This document shows positions 1 through 9,738 of a DNA stretch of 64,000 nt, in pieces (position 1 is the stretch's first letter; each line of letters begins with the position of its first letter). The notes under the pieces were generated by a model. That model was not told the origin of the DNA. It saw nothing but the letters and a program-made list of their open reading frames with translations, and did no database searches. The stretch lies in assembly GCF_004379255.2 (NCBI RefSeq), contig NC_056036.1, forward strand, positions 42,247,576 to 42,311,575, given 5' to 3'. Source of the stretch: Salvia splendens (taxonomy: Eukaryota; Streptophyta; Magnoliopsida; Lamiales; Lamiaceae). Made by a program: the position numbers and the translations under genes.

Positions 1-340
1 AACATTAATTTTTCCCTAGATTCTCAACATCTATAAAACTTAACTATAAGAGTAGTAACTATGATCTAGTCATACAAGTGTGAAAATGACTCTCTTTTCC
101 AACAGCTCAAAAGCAAACAAGAATCTTCCTAAATTGAGAAACAAGACAAGGTTACAAGTTACAACAGAGCATCTCAATCCTAGTATTCACGAAAGGAATG
201 TAATGAAGCCCTACCAATTTAATTAGTGTGACTATTTGCTTCAACTCTAGGCAAAGCACACACACACTAACTCCAAAAAAAAACAAAACATGAGAGACAT
301 AAATATCGCGACACACAACAACTCACTGCTCGCACACATT

Positions 341-3002
341 ATGGCCGACGACGAACATCCCCAACAACCCCAGCCAAAAATGCAATGGGTTCTCAACATC
401 GACAAGGATCTCGAAAATCTCCCCAACACCTCGGCCGAGTCGGCCCACTGGAGCAAGCGCTCCATCTACCGGATCCCTGCCTCGGTGACCGATGTCAACA
501 CCCGGGCCTACAAGCCCCAGATCGTCTCCTTCGGCCCTTACCACCACGGGAGCGTCCACCTGAGGGCAATGGAGGAGCACAAGCGCCGCGCGCTCCTTCA
601 TTTCCTCAAGCGCTCCAGTAGGCCCCTCCAGGCCTACGTGGACGCCCTGGCCCCCGTGGCCCAGGACCTCAAGGACGCCTACGACCAGCTCGGGGCCAAC
701 TGGCACGACGACACAGCCAAGTTCCTCGAGCTGATGATCGTGGACGGGTGCTTCATGTTGGAGATACTCTGTGTCGCGTGCGCCACGGACGCCGGGGGCT
801 CGGGCGTTCACCAGCTTCCGCCCCCGCCCTCGTCCTGCATCGGCCACGCGTGCTGGCCGTGGACCAGGGCCCCGGTCCCCAGCCAGCAGGCGCCGGCGGA
901 GCGGGAGGCCTTGGTGAGAGACTACGCGGAAAACGATCCGATCTTCAGCAAACACGGCAAGCTATACATTGTGCCTTATCTAAAGAGGGACATGCTGATG
1001 CTCGAGAACCAGCTACCGATGCTGGTTCTCGAGAAGCTCGTGGCCGTGCAGAATGACAAGTCGCTCAAGGTAAAACTAGTACTTTAAAAGTAGGACCCAC
1101 ATTCTACTAATTTTTTCAATCCACTTTCTATTACATTTTTTAAAATCCGTGTCCGATCAAACTGTGACAATATTCAAGGGACGGAGGGAGTAGAACATAT
1201 GGAGGTCATTTTTTAGACTGTTTTGTTATATTCAAATAATTCGAATTCGAAAAACATGGGGTCATTATATCAAAATAAGTGTCTGAAATGAACCAAAAAT
1301 ATAAAGAAATGACATGCATGATCTTTGTGTATTAAAAATCTAAATTTTCTAAATGAACTAAAAATGGTATACTAATAACCTCTATATTGGTTTGTAGTTT
1401 GTTATTAAGATTAAGTTTTGTCTGTATCACATATACATATGACTGCAGGACTGCAAAGATCTGACCAAACGCATCCTAAAATTCTTCCAACAAAACATAA
1501 ATCATGCCAAACACCTCCACGAGTTCAACCACTGCCTCCACATCCTAGACATATACCGCAAGAGCCTCCTTCTCGAGGAGCCTCGCGCCAAGAAGCAGAA
1601 GGCCGGGGCTGCGGCCCCCGCCCACCAGGGAGGTGACGACATCATCCGCTCGGCCACGGAGCTCAACGAGGCCGGGATCCGCATCAAGCGTAGCAAGTCC
1701 CGGAGCCTCAAGGACATCACGTTCCGTGGGGGGGTGCTGAGGCTCCCCCTGATCGTGGTGGACGACGCGCTCGAGTCGCTCTACCTCAACCTCATCGCGT
1801 TCGAGCGCTTCCACGTGGGCGCGGGCAACGACCTCACCTCGTATATCTTCTTCATGGACAACATCATCGACAGCGCGATGGACGTCAGCCTGCTCCACTC
1901 GTGCGGCATCATACAGAACGCGCTCGGCAGCGACAAGGCCGTCGCCAAGCTGTTCAACTCGCTGTCGAAGGACATCACGCTCGACCCCGAGAGCAGCCTT
2001 GAGCAAGTGCACAAGCAGGTAACTGCAAGGGGCTTATGTCCCTACCAAGTTAAAAGTTTCATTTAAAATGACACATTTCCTGATAAAATACACTCTCTCT
2101 ACTTTATCATGTTTCCGCCTCCCTCCTTCCCTAATAACTTGTCACTATTTGATCTGACACGGATTTTAAGAAATGTAATAAAGAGTGGGTTGAAAAAGTT
2201 AGTAGCATATGAGTCATACTTTTATAGATTAGTTTTATAATAAAATGTGAGTGAAAATGAGTTAGTGGAATGTGAGGTCTACGACCAAAAATAGTAAAAG
2301 TGAAAAGTAGCAAATTTTTAGGGACAGAAAAAATAGAAATAAGTGACAAAATTTCAAGGACGGAGAGAGTATCTTATTCTATCCCCATTCAATTTGCAAA
2401 ATAATACTGCATAAAATTTCATACTGAACGGGACATGCTTCACTCTAAGTGAGACAGGGATAATAAAAGTTGTCCTCAGGGGCATAGCGCTGTTGGTTCC
2501 GGAGGGGCAGATTTGTATGATTGGCCAATGATCAAATCCCACTATTGTTGTGTAGTTGCAACACCTAAGTGTGAAGCCTTGGGAGGTGGGCTTCTGGCAG
2601 ACAGCAGATTAGACCCTCCCCTTAGCGGGTCACTGCGTAGTGCGTACCCTGATTTAATACCCCTCACAATACTGTCGGACCGGGATGTGTGGGGCCCTTA
2701 GGGTTGGGGGTTCAACCTTTTTTTTTTGTACGATGGGGGATAAAAAAAGTTATAATTCAAAATTTTGAAATCGAAATTTATTATAGCTTCTAGTATCAAA
2801 TCAAATTAAATTTTTGCGTTCGCCCTTGCAGGTAAGTGAGTATTGCCAGAAGCCGTGGCACCAATGGAGGGCTAACCTCATGCACACCTACTTCACGAAT
2901 CCGTGGGCCATTCTCTCTGTCGTTGCCGCCATCTTCCTCTTCGCCCTCACCATTGTCCAGACTGTTTACAGTGTCCTAGGTTACATCGATCCACCTGCTT
3001 AA
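341..3002 (+). CDS. DUF247 (UPF0481) membrane-anchored protein, intact, 3 exons
   Basis: Exons 341-1069, 1449-2018 and 2832-3002, all phase 0, give 489 aa. Family hallmarks are visible: IYRIPASV near residue 45, PQIVSFGPYHHG, the MEEHKRR block, ENDPIFSKHG, LMLENQLPMLVLEKL, and an exon 2 block ending FNSLSKDITLDPES. The last exon gives the usual C-terminal hydrophobic anchor (NPWAILSVVAAIFLFALTIV). DUF247 proteins are plant-specific and of unknown biochemistry; members encode self-incompatibility determinants in grasses, but nothing here shows that role. I chose the ATG at 341 rather than the in-frame ATG at 290 because the duplicate at 5720 aligns with it (MAEDE versus MADDE) and its upstream ATG is out of frame. 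Intron 2 carries a SINE and a MITE. The weak point is a low-similarity, Pro-rich stretch at 785-900. Confidence 0.85.
1125..1191. repeat. Truncated Stowaway-like MITE end in DUF247 intron 1
   Basis: The sequence ends in GGGACGGAGGGAGTA, the typical terminus of Stowaway/Tc1-mariner MITEs. I see no matching opposite terminus (CTCCCTCCGTCC) upstream in the intron, so this looks like half an element. Confidence 0.5.
2119..2369. mobile_element. Stowaway-like MITE in DUF247 intron 2
   Basis: The left end CTCCCTCCTTCCCT...CTTGTCACT pairs imperfectly with the right end AGTGACAAAATTTCAAGGACGGAGAGAG. The right side is followed by TA; the left boundary is degraded and I cannot confirm the TA duplication. 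The interior is AT-rich with no coding capacity. Confidence 0.6.
2473..2736 (+). mobile_element. tRNA-derived SINE in DUF247 intron 2
   Basis: A GC-richer block of about 260 bp inside an AT-rich intron. Its head has a tRNA-like box A (TAGCGCTGTTGG, about 2486) and a box B-like GATCAAATCCC (about 2529). It ends in a T-rich tail (TTTTTTTTT). It is flanked by direct repeats GGGATAATAAAAGTT (2457-2471) and GGGATAAAAAAAGTT (about 2737-2751). The equivalent intron of the duplicate (about 11279-11300) reads straight through this site and lacks the block. Plant SINEs are moved by LINE reverse transcriptase. I cannot assign the subfamily. Confidence 0.75.
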
Positions 3003-4185
3003 TGCTTGCCATTCCTCTTCACGTCTTGGTTTTCTTGCCTTGTTTGCTTTGGCTTGTGATTTTCTTTTCTTGTGTGTGTGTGTGTGTGAGATTGAGAACG
3101 AATGTGAGGGGTTGATGCAAATCCTTGTGTGGTTATTACCTGAATTGGACATGACGTGGTGGAGGAAGGTTTGTGCTAGAGAATTTAATTTACACTTCTA
3201 TTTGGGTGGGATTTCATTCATTATTTTGTAATGCTCTCCTCCAAATTCACAACTTCAGCTTCAACACGCGTGTATTTTTCATTTTTTTTATGCTCAATCT
3301 AAATATGTAATACTACTATATTTTAATTAATCTCCAATTTGATCTAACTAGTTAATTCAATCGAAATTAACAAACTTTTAATAATAAATTTCCAATTAAT
3401 TAAATAATACTAGTACTAAGTTATAGATTAAATTATGGAATTAGATGAAATTATAAATATTTAAAAATTAAATCTAAATTTATAAAGTTTGTTTGGCTTC
3501 TCAGTGGTATAAAATGTAATATTAAGATGCATAAAATGCAATTGTTATTTTAAGAGGTAATTTTTGGAGTACTGTATTATATTTTTCTCATAAGTATATA
3601 TGACGGAAAAAAATTGTCTCTTCCCAATATTAAAAATACATCTTATATAAGTGGTCATGTTATTTTGAAGGATGGTGCGTCCTTAGATAATATATAGTAC
3701 TACGTTGTTCCTTACAATTGTTTCCTCCTTATAAAATATGGTGGGCATATCAAAGTGCACTAGTGCAATTAATCACGATCTATTAAGTATTTATTTAAAT
3801 TACATAAATAAGTGTAACCGTGTTTGAAGCATATAGAAAAAAATATTTCAAGTCAAAACATAAAATTTTGAAAAGTAGAGTTGATGAAATTTATTAAAAA
3901 TATGAGTAGATAGTATATTCATGCATTTTAGACAAAAGTTGTTGTGAACTTGTGTGAAGAAACGGTATAGAAATTATTAAATGTCCAATAAATATAGTGA
4001 AGAGATAATTAATGGCTTGTCAACCAAGCTTAAATCTCTATAAATGAGTATCATATAAAAATGAGTGCATACGTTTGAGAGAGAAACATTCTTAATTTTT
4101 TATACTTTTAAAAACTCACTTAATATACAATATTTTATATTTTTTTGAAAAGATGATCAATAATGATGCTCTATTTATATAAATT
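3003..4185. other. AT-rich intergenic DNA
   Basis: This holds the 3' UTR and downstream region of the DUF247 gene (including a TG run near 3073), then AT-rich DNA. I see no reading frame, RNA gene or clear element. Confidence 0.6.
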
Positions 4186-4622
4186 AGCCAAGTTCTCCTC
4201 CTCGGTTGCCATTCCAGGAGGAACATCAGGCAAAACCTGAAATGTCGAACAATTTCAAGGAAATATAACTTGTTGCTTCCGATTTCAGAGCTTTAAGAAA
4301 AACCTGTTGCAATGGGATCGCCAGGTATGTAGCCCATGGACATATCCAACATCCAACTCATAGCCAATTCTTCACTGAGGTTCTGAGCTACTCTTAAAGT
4401 TTCATCGATGCTGTCATCTTTTAATTTTATCAATACATTTCTTGTAACATCTGACATGTCACGATACACCATAATGTAAAACACTTTGACATTAGTAGTT
4501 TTTTTACTACAGGATATGAAGGCATCAAGTTTGATATTAACTCTTAATGAAATACTTTTAAAATTGATATTATTGATCAAGCATTACGTTGTTATTGGAA
4601 GTATCCATTTGGACCATGGACT
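4186..4622 (-). pseudogene. Truncated DUF1350 gene fragment
   Basis: On the minus strand this matches the 3' part of the intact DUF1350 gene. It has part of the last exon (GMATEE-like remnant after the acceptor CAGGTTTT), the preceding intron, and the exon encoding VTRNVLIKLKDDSIDET (compare SRNLLIKFKDDSIDET in the intact gene). The match then jumps from about 13490 to 14135 (intron 7) and ends at 4622, so an internal stretch is missing. There is no start, no hydrolase core and no terminal SNSGPRLLNS. It is a non-functional by-product of the tandem duplication. Confidence 0.85.
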
Positions 4623-5122
4623 CTTATCTATATTATTCTCGCTTTTACTTTACTATTCACATACTCTAACTATTTATAACGATTTTATTTTTCTAAATGA
4701 GGGCAAAAAAGAAGTGACTCAACTTTCTTGGGATAGAGGGAGTACTTTATTATTTATGGGGCCACCATCCACTACACAATTTCAACTACTCTTTCTCCTT
4801 CTCTCTTACTTTACTAATTGCACATTAAAACACGTGCCAATCGCGAATGACATATTTCTATGGGATGGATGTAGTATTAATTTTCTGATTGTAATACAAA
4901 ATTTTTAATAATACTACAAATTAAGATTTAAATAATTCATTTTTAAATAACACTACAAAGATTTAAATAATTTGTTTTGAGATAATACACAAAGATTTAA
5001 TAATATCATGAAGATTTTTGGTCCTTGTACATAAACATAAAAAATCTCAAGTTTGGTGCTTTAATACAAGCTAAATGAAAACTGAAATTTGTGATGCTTA
5101 ATATTTTGTTTTCAACATAGTA

Positions 5123-5394
5123 TTCCCTCCGTCCGCTATTAAATGTCCCATTTTACCTTTTACGTCTGTCGCCAATAAATAATTTTCCATTTCATTTTGA
5201 CTATTTTTGGTAAATGGACCACATATTCCACTAACTTATTTCACTCACATTACATTATAAAACTATATAAAAATATGACTCATATTCCACTAACTCTTTG
5301 TATTAACTTTTCATCACAAAGTTTAACAATTTCATAAAACGTAGGCGGATCAAGTATGAGATATATTGTACTATTTATTGATGGATAGAGGGAG
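5123..5394. mobile_element. Stowaway MITE
   Basis: Terminal inverted repeats TTCCCTCCGTCC and (reverse complement of the right end) CTCCCTCTATCC are flanked by TA on both sides (5121-5122 and 5395-5396). 272 bp, AT-rich, no coding capacity. Confidence 0.75.
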
Positions 5395-5719
5395 TATATT
5401 ATACGGTACATCTTGTGCACGGTTCTCCCTCTATTTGTTGGGTCTGGTTCCCTTATGTCTGAATTAAGAGCAACATTATCTTGGAAAATGTACTCCATTT
5501 GTTCCAACATTGATGTTTTTTCCTAGATTCTCAACAACAACAACAAGACAAGGTTACAAAGCATCTCCATATTATTGTACGAAAAGAATGTAGCCAAGCC
5601 CTCCCAAACTAGTGTGTACTGTGACAATTTGCTTCAACGGTAGGCAAAGCACACACACATTAACTCATAAAAAACATGAGAGACATAAACAATAACACAC
5701 TGCACGCACAGCACACACA
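5395..5719 (+). promoter_or_regulatory. Duplicated 5' flank of the DUF247 pseudogene
   Basis: From about 5515 the sequence parallels the flank of the intact gene (CCTAGATTCTCAAC, AAGACAAGGTTACAA, AATGTA.CCAAGCCCT, GGCAAAGCACACACAC, ATGAGAGACATAAA). It presumably contains the same promoter and leader, but no core-promoter motif stands out. 5395-5514 is unannotated AT-rich DNA with half of a MITE-like end (TACTCCATTTGTTCC). Confidence 0.6.
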
Positions 5720-6138
5720 ATGGCCGAAGACGAGCCCCGGCCAATGCAATGGGTAGTCAACACCAACAAGGCCCTCGAAAATCTCCCCAACGCCTCGGCC
5801 GAGTCAGCCCACTGGGGCAGGGGGTTGATCTACCGGATCCCGGCCTCCGTGACCAACGTCAACTCCCGGGCGGGCCTACAAGCCGCAGATCATCTCCTTG
5901 GGGCCCTACCACCACGGGAGCAGCCACCTGAGTGAGATGGAGCACAAGCACCGTGCGCTCCTCCACTTCCTCAAGCGCTCCAGTAGACCTCTCCAGATCT
6001 ACGTGGACACCCTCACACCCGTTACCCAGGACCTCATGGACGCCTACGACCGGCTCGGGGCGGATTGGCGAGACGACACGGCCAAGTTCCTCGAGCTCAT
6101 GGTCGTGGACGGGTGCTTCGTGTTGGAGATACTCCGTG

Positions 6139-6392
6139 TGTTAAGGACCTAAATCCCTAACGTTCGGTAGAACGGAGAACAAGATAAATTCGGCGCGGGA
6201 TTAAGGATTCAACGTAATATGCAAGGGACTTGGCCAAAATAATATATTCATTGAATGAATAAAAAAGATAACAGTCTATCCTATTTATAATGCTACTGAC
6301 TTAATGAACAAGAAAACAAAGATATAGAAAAAGATATGCTAAATCCGTCCAATATCTAAACTAAATAATAATAATAATATAGGTTCGTATCA
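6139..6392 (-). repeat. 3' LTR (shorter form) of the non-autonomous element
   Basis: 254 bp. On the minus strand it starts TGATACGAACC and ends CCTTAACA. It lacks about 135 bp present in the other LTR (about 8149-8276). Confidence 0.9.
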
Positions 6393-6402
6393 ACTCCCCC
6401 AC
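6393..6402 (-). promoter_or_regulatory. Polypurine tract
   Basis: GTGGGGGAGT on the minus strand, directly next to the 3' LTR. It is the expected plus-strand primer for reverse transcription. The surrounding codons (minus strand, about 6435-6386) read HLEDKVDFNRGGVDT, which resembles the C-terminus of plant gypsy polyproteins. Confidence 0.7.
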
Positions 6403-6755
6403 GGTTAAAATCCACCTTGTCCTCAAGGTGGGAACCACGAAGCAAAAAGGAGAGTTGAAAGCAGAAGCTTCGGCGAGGCAACTCCTCCTGGATCAAACAC
6501 ACACCGAACAGATGAGTCTTCTCTTCCATAAAAAATCAACAAAGGAGACCCAACTTTGTCGGAAAAATTCCTTGCCAAATCGAAGAGCTTGTCCACGCCT
6601 CCCAGAATGCCCAAGCATGGCATGTCCTTACTCGGAGGGATCAACCTTGCATCTTTGTCGAGCGATGTTGATCGATGATTCATACTTGAAACATCACCGA
6701 CATTCAAATCCATATAGACACAAGCAATTACGGGCAAATCGGTGTAAGCACCATC

Positions 6756-7859
6756 TCATTTCTTGCCCCAACAATTTCCAACAACATTTTGGGGTGACAC
6801 TTGAACAACATTGAGTGAGACGATTATCTTCTCCACTTCACCAATAGAACCATCCTCCTCTTTATCTTCTAGCAATGTCTCCTCCTTTTCACCAATCTTC
6901 TCATCAGATACCCCAACGAGCACTTGCGGTGGCTCATTGTCGTTCTTGACAATCCCTTTGTTCTTGAGGAACTCTCCATGGGACTCGTTGTTTGGAACAT
7001 TAAGAGGAGCGCCATCATTGTGAACATCGGTAATGTCATTGGGAACATCATCACCGAATACTATCGTGGGAATATTATCAGTTTTCTCTTCGGCTAAATT
7101 CTCATCTTGAATGTTCTCCTCAAACTCATACTCATCATCCGCATAACAGAGAATGCATTGTTTACACACATGTCCCATCACCCATTTCTCAGGACAGTGC
7201 CAGCAGAGACCCAACCTGGACCGTTCTGACTTCTCCGCCTGGGAGACCCGTATTAGAGGCAGGCGTGGTTGCTCCGGAGTTTGACTGGTCACACGTGTGG
7301 GCTGACTGTACAGGTTCCGCCTTGGCTTTTCGGTGGAGTAACGAGGCTGGTGGGAGGCGGGCTGGACTCGCGCTCTCACCTCCTCCCGAGGGCGAGGTCG
7401 GTCCCAGCACGTCTCCGAGCTTCGGGGCCGGTCAAAGGGCAGGTAGTCGCGGTCCTGCTGTTGCGCCGCTGGACAGCGGCGATTGGTTCGATGTCTGGGC
7501 GAATCCCAGCAACTAGGTAGACGCGGCGGTGGCTGATCATAATCCAAGTATCCCTGCGATGCCCGGTGTGGCGGTGGTTCCCAACAAGAGGGCTGTCGCG
7601 TCAGTGGAGGGTCATAGGGATAGAAATCCTGGAGTTGGTATCTCGGTCGCGGGCGACGATCAGGTGGATCCAAGTAGTGTGAGACGTAGGGTGATTCTGG
7701 ATCAGGCCACGACGGTGAACGAAGTACTTCCACCCGGCTGCTCGGAGGGTCCCAACAGGTTACACGGCAAGGTTGGGCCGGCTGGTAGGGACGGAATGGC
7801 TGTGTGGCCTGAGGGACGTCGTACTGACGACGGCGATAGCCGACGTAGTCGTATGACAT
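6756..7859 (-). CDS. Chimeric ORF of the LTR element: Pro-rich CWD-repeat region plus zinc knuckle plus acidic tail
   Basis: 367 aa, ATG at 7859. Residues 1-210 are rich in Pro, Arg, Tyr and Gln and contain four spaced motifs: TCWDPP, SCWEPP, SCWDSP and TCWDRP, each followed by a basic patch. Around residue 220 comes CWHCPEKWVMGHVC (C-x2-C-x7-H-x-C), the zinc-knuckle variant typical of plant Ty3/gypsy Gag. The last 130 residues are acidic (DDEYEFEE..., KIGEKEETLLEDKEED). No capsid core domain is recognisable. Inference: an RNA- or particle-binding remnant that lets the element be packaged by a relative. The frame is uninterrupted for 1.1 kb in GC-rich sequence, so either selection or youth has preserved it. 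The Pro-rich part has no match I know. Confidence 0.7.
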   Translation of the reverse strand: MSYDYVGYRRRQYDVPQATQPFRPYQPAQPCRVTCWDPPSSRVEVLRSPSWPDPESPYVSHYLDPPDRRPRPRYQLQDFYPYDPPLTRQPSCWEPPPHRASQGYLDYDQPPPRLPSCWDSPRHRTNRRCPAAQQQDRDYLPFDRPRSSETCWDRPRPREEVRARVQPASHQPRYSTEKPRRNLYSQPTRVTSQTPEQPRLPLIRVSQAEKSERSRLGLCWHCPEKWVMGHVCKQCILCYADDEYEFEENIQDENLAEEKTDNIPTIVFGDDVPNDITDVHNDGAPLNVPNNESHGEFLKNKGIVKNDNEPPQVLVGVSDEKIGEKEETLLEDKEEDGSIGEVEKIIVSLNVVQVSPQNVVGNCWGKK

Positions 7860-8073
7860 GTCGACGGACTGAAGCGTGGCTGTGGTGGATGATGATCGTC
7901 TGACTTCGACGAGGCATGCGGGAATCCTTCCCGTCGGGCGTTGCAGAAGGAGAGTTGTCCGGCGAGCTCGACGGACAGACGGGACTCGGCAACCAAAGCA
8001 GTTGCTGTGCGCAGAATGTTTTCCGTCGGGCAGCGGTGTAGCTTCGGTTCGAGATGGTGGGAGGGTGAGATCA

Positions 8074-8087
8074 CGATGAAGGCACCA
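8074..8087 (-). promoter_or_regulatory. tRNA primer-binding site
   Basis: TGGTGCCTTCATCG on the minus strand, beginning with the TGG that pairs with a tRNA CCA end, 2 nt from the end of the 5' LTR. The cognate tRNA is not identified here. Confidence 0.75.
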
Positions 8088-8089
8088 GT

Positions 8090-8490
8090 TGTTAAGGACC
8101 TAAATCCCTAACGTTCGGTAGAACGGAGAACAAGATAAATCCGGCGCCCGTGAGGGTCGGCGGAGGAAGAATCTGGGTGGCTGTGCGCGGGTTCCAACCC
8201 GTCGGGCAGCGACTGCAGATCAGATATACGTCCCGGCTGTACGCAGTGAGATTCCGTCGGGCAGCATGTGGCGTAGGGATTAAGGATTCAACGTAATATG
8301 CAAGGGACTTGGCCAAAATAATATATTCATTGAATGAATAAAAAAGATAACAATCTATTCTATTTATAATGCTACTGACTTAATGAACAAGAAAACAAAG
8401 ATATAGAAAGAGATATGCTAAATCCCTACAATATCTAAACTAAATAATAATAATATTTAAACTAAATAATAATAATATAGGTTCGTATCA
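8090..8490 (-). repeat. 5' LTR (longer form) of the non-autonomous element
   Basis: 401 bp. Relative to the other LTR it has about 135 extra GC-rich bases (about 8149-8276) with two copies of GCTGCCCGACGG, and a short duplication of the ACTAAATAATAATAATAT motif near 8440-8480. Confidence 0.85.
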
Positions 8491-9162
8491 CCGTGTCACC
8501 GCGGCCGCCACACAGGCTCGGGGCTCGGGCGCTCTCACGTACCATGCCGAGGCCCGGGCCCACATGCCAGTGTCGTACCAGCCCCGGTCCGCGCCACCGC
8601 CCCAGGTCCTCCGGCCTCGGGCGGAAAGGCCGGTCGTGGCTGGAGAATACGCGGATAATGATCCGATCTTCAGCAAGCACGGCTCGCTCTACATTGTGAC
8701 TTATCTAAAGCGGCACATGCTGATGCTCGAGAATCAGCTGCCGTTGTTGTGCTCGAGAAGCTCGTGGCCGTGCAGAATGACATTTTTATCAAGGTAAAAC
8801 GCAACACAAAACCAACAATTTCAAACTTTACTGTTTTTTAGTATCAATGTAGACTTTTTAAAATTTCGAGATGATTCAGACTATGAGCAAATTGCATATC
8901 AAATTTATTGATTTTTCGAGACAAAATAAATAAATATTGAAATGATCTAAAGTACTCCTAGTACATTGTGCTATTGAATTGAATACTTATTTTATTACAT
9001 TCAATTCTTTAGATATACTCACTCCTCGCATAACAATATGAGCGTATGATAAAATAAGAGAAAGAAATTGAAATACACTTAAAATAGTGTTAATGGATTT
9101 TGGTCTTATATTATTATTAGTGTTTTGATAGTGATATAAGTTGTAAATAACTTGATGTATAA

Positions 9163-9583
9163 GAGCATCTCCAACAAGGAGAGATAAATGAAAGAGATAT
9201 ATTATTTAGTTACCTTCTCATTAAGTGAAATATACCATTCTAAAAAATAACACATTCCAAAGGAAAAATGTATATAGAAAGTTAAATCATTTTTTTAAAA
9301 ATAAATTAATAGTACAGAATGAATTAAAATTCATAAAGCGTAATACCTTCTCAAATACCTTCCCCATTGGAGAATAGTTTTTCATTAAAAGAAGGAAAAT
9401 ATGGTAGTTATAAGATTTTAACTCTCCATTGATGGAGAGGTAAAGATACCTCTTCAAAATGGAAAAATGTATAATACCTTCTCAAATACCTCTCCCTTAG
9501 GAGAATGATTTTTCATGGAAAATAGGTAAATATGTAGTTATATGACTTTACCACTTCATTTATCTCTCCCCTTGGAGATGCTC
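9163..9583. mobile_element. Tourist-like (PIF/Harbinger) MITE
   Basis: Ends GAGCATCTCCAACAAGG and (reverse complement) GAGCATCTCCAAGGGG. 421 bp. The flanks TAA and TAC only approximate the TWA target duplication. The interior holds two copies of a roughly 115-bp unit starting ATACCTTCTCAAATACCT (about 9346 and 9470). It lies in the intron of the DUF247 pseudogene. Confidence 0.7.
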
Positions 9584-9738
9584 TACGTGTCCTAAATTGT
9601 GATAACTTTCCATAAATGGAAATGTCCATATTTTTATGTGACGGATGAAAATGCAAAATGCACTTATTTTTATGGGACGAAGAGTATTAACTCTGATTGA
9701 TCTACACTAATTTATATTCCTTCCGTCCCTAAAAAATA

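Larger units (their letters stand above)
1..4622. repeat. Segmental duplication, copy A
   Basis: The 5' flank, DUF247 gene and trailing DUF1350 fragment here are repeated in the same order and orientation at about 5515-14197. Shared landmarks include the leader (GAGACATAAA just upstream of the ATG), all three DUF247 exons, and the sequence at 4562-4622, which matches 14135-14197 almost base for base. The left edge may lie beyond the window. The copies differ by many small indels and by lineage-specific insertions. Confidence 0.85.
6139..8490 (-). mobile_element. Non-autonomous LTR retrotransposon (TR-GAG-like, Ty3/gypsy-derived)
   Basis: 2352 bp, bounded by TG...CA direct repeats (6139-6392 and 8090-8490), with a perfect 5-bp target duplication CCGTG (6134-6138 and 8491-8495) in DUF247 exon 1. 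Read on the minus strand, a tRNA primer-binding site TGGTGCCTTCATCG starts 2 nt inside the 5' LTR (8087 downward). A polypurine tract GTGGGGGAGT (6393-6402) abuts the 3' LTR. The interior encodes one long ORF (7859-6756) with a gypsy-type zinc knuckle. There is no protease, reverse transcriptase, RNase H or integrase. By eye the alignable parts of the LTRs differ at about six sites, implying a fairly recent insertion. It must have been mobilised in trans. Confidence 0.9.

Noticed and set aside
290..340. Upstream in-frame ATG of the DUF247 gene
   Set aside because: In the duplicate the equivalent ATG is out of frame with the protein, so the extension is not conserved; the ATG at 341 is.
323..955. 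Long minus-strand open frame antisense to DUF247 exon 1
   Set aside because: It is the GC-rich shadow of a well-supported exon; no conserved domain and no splice logic.
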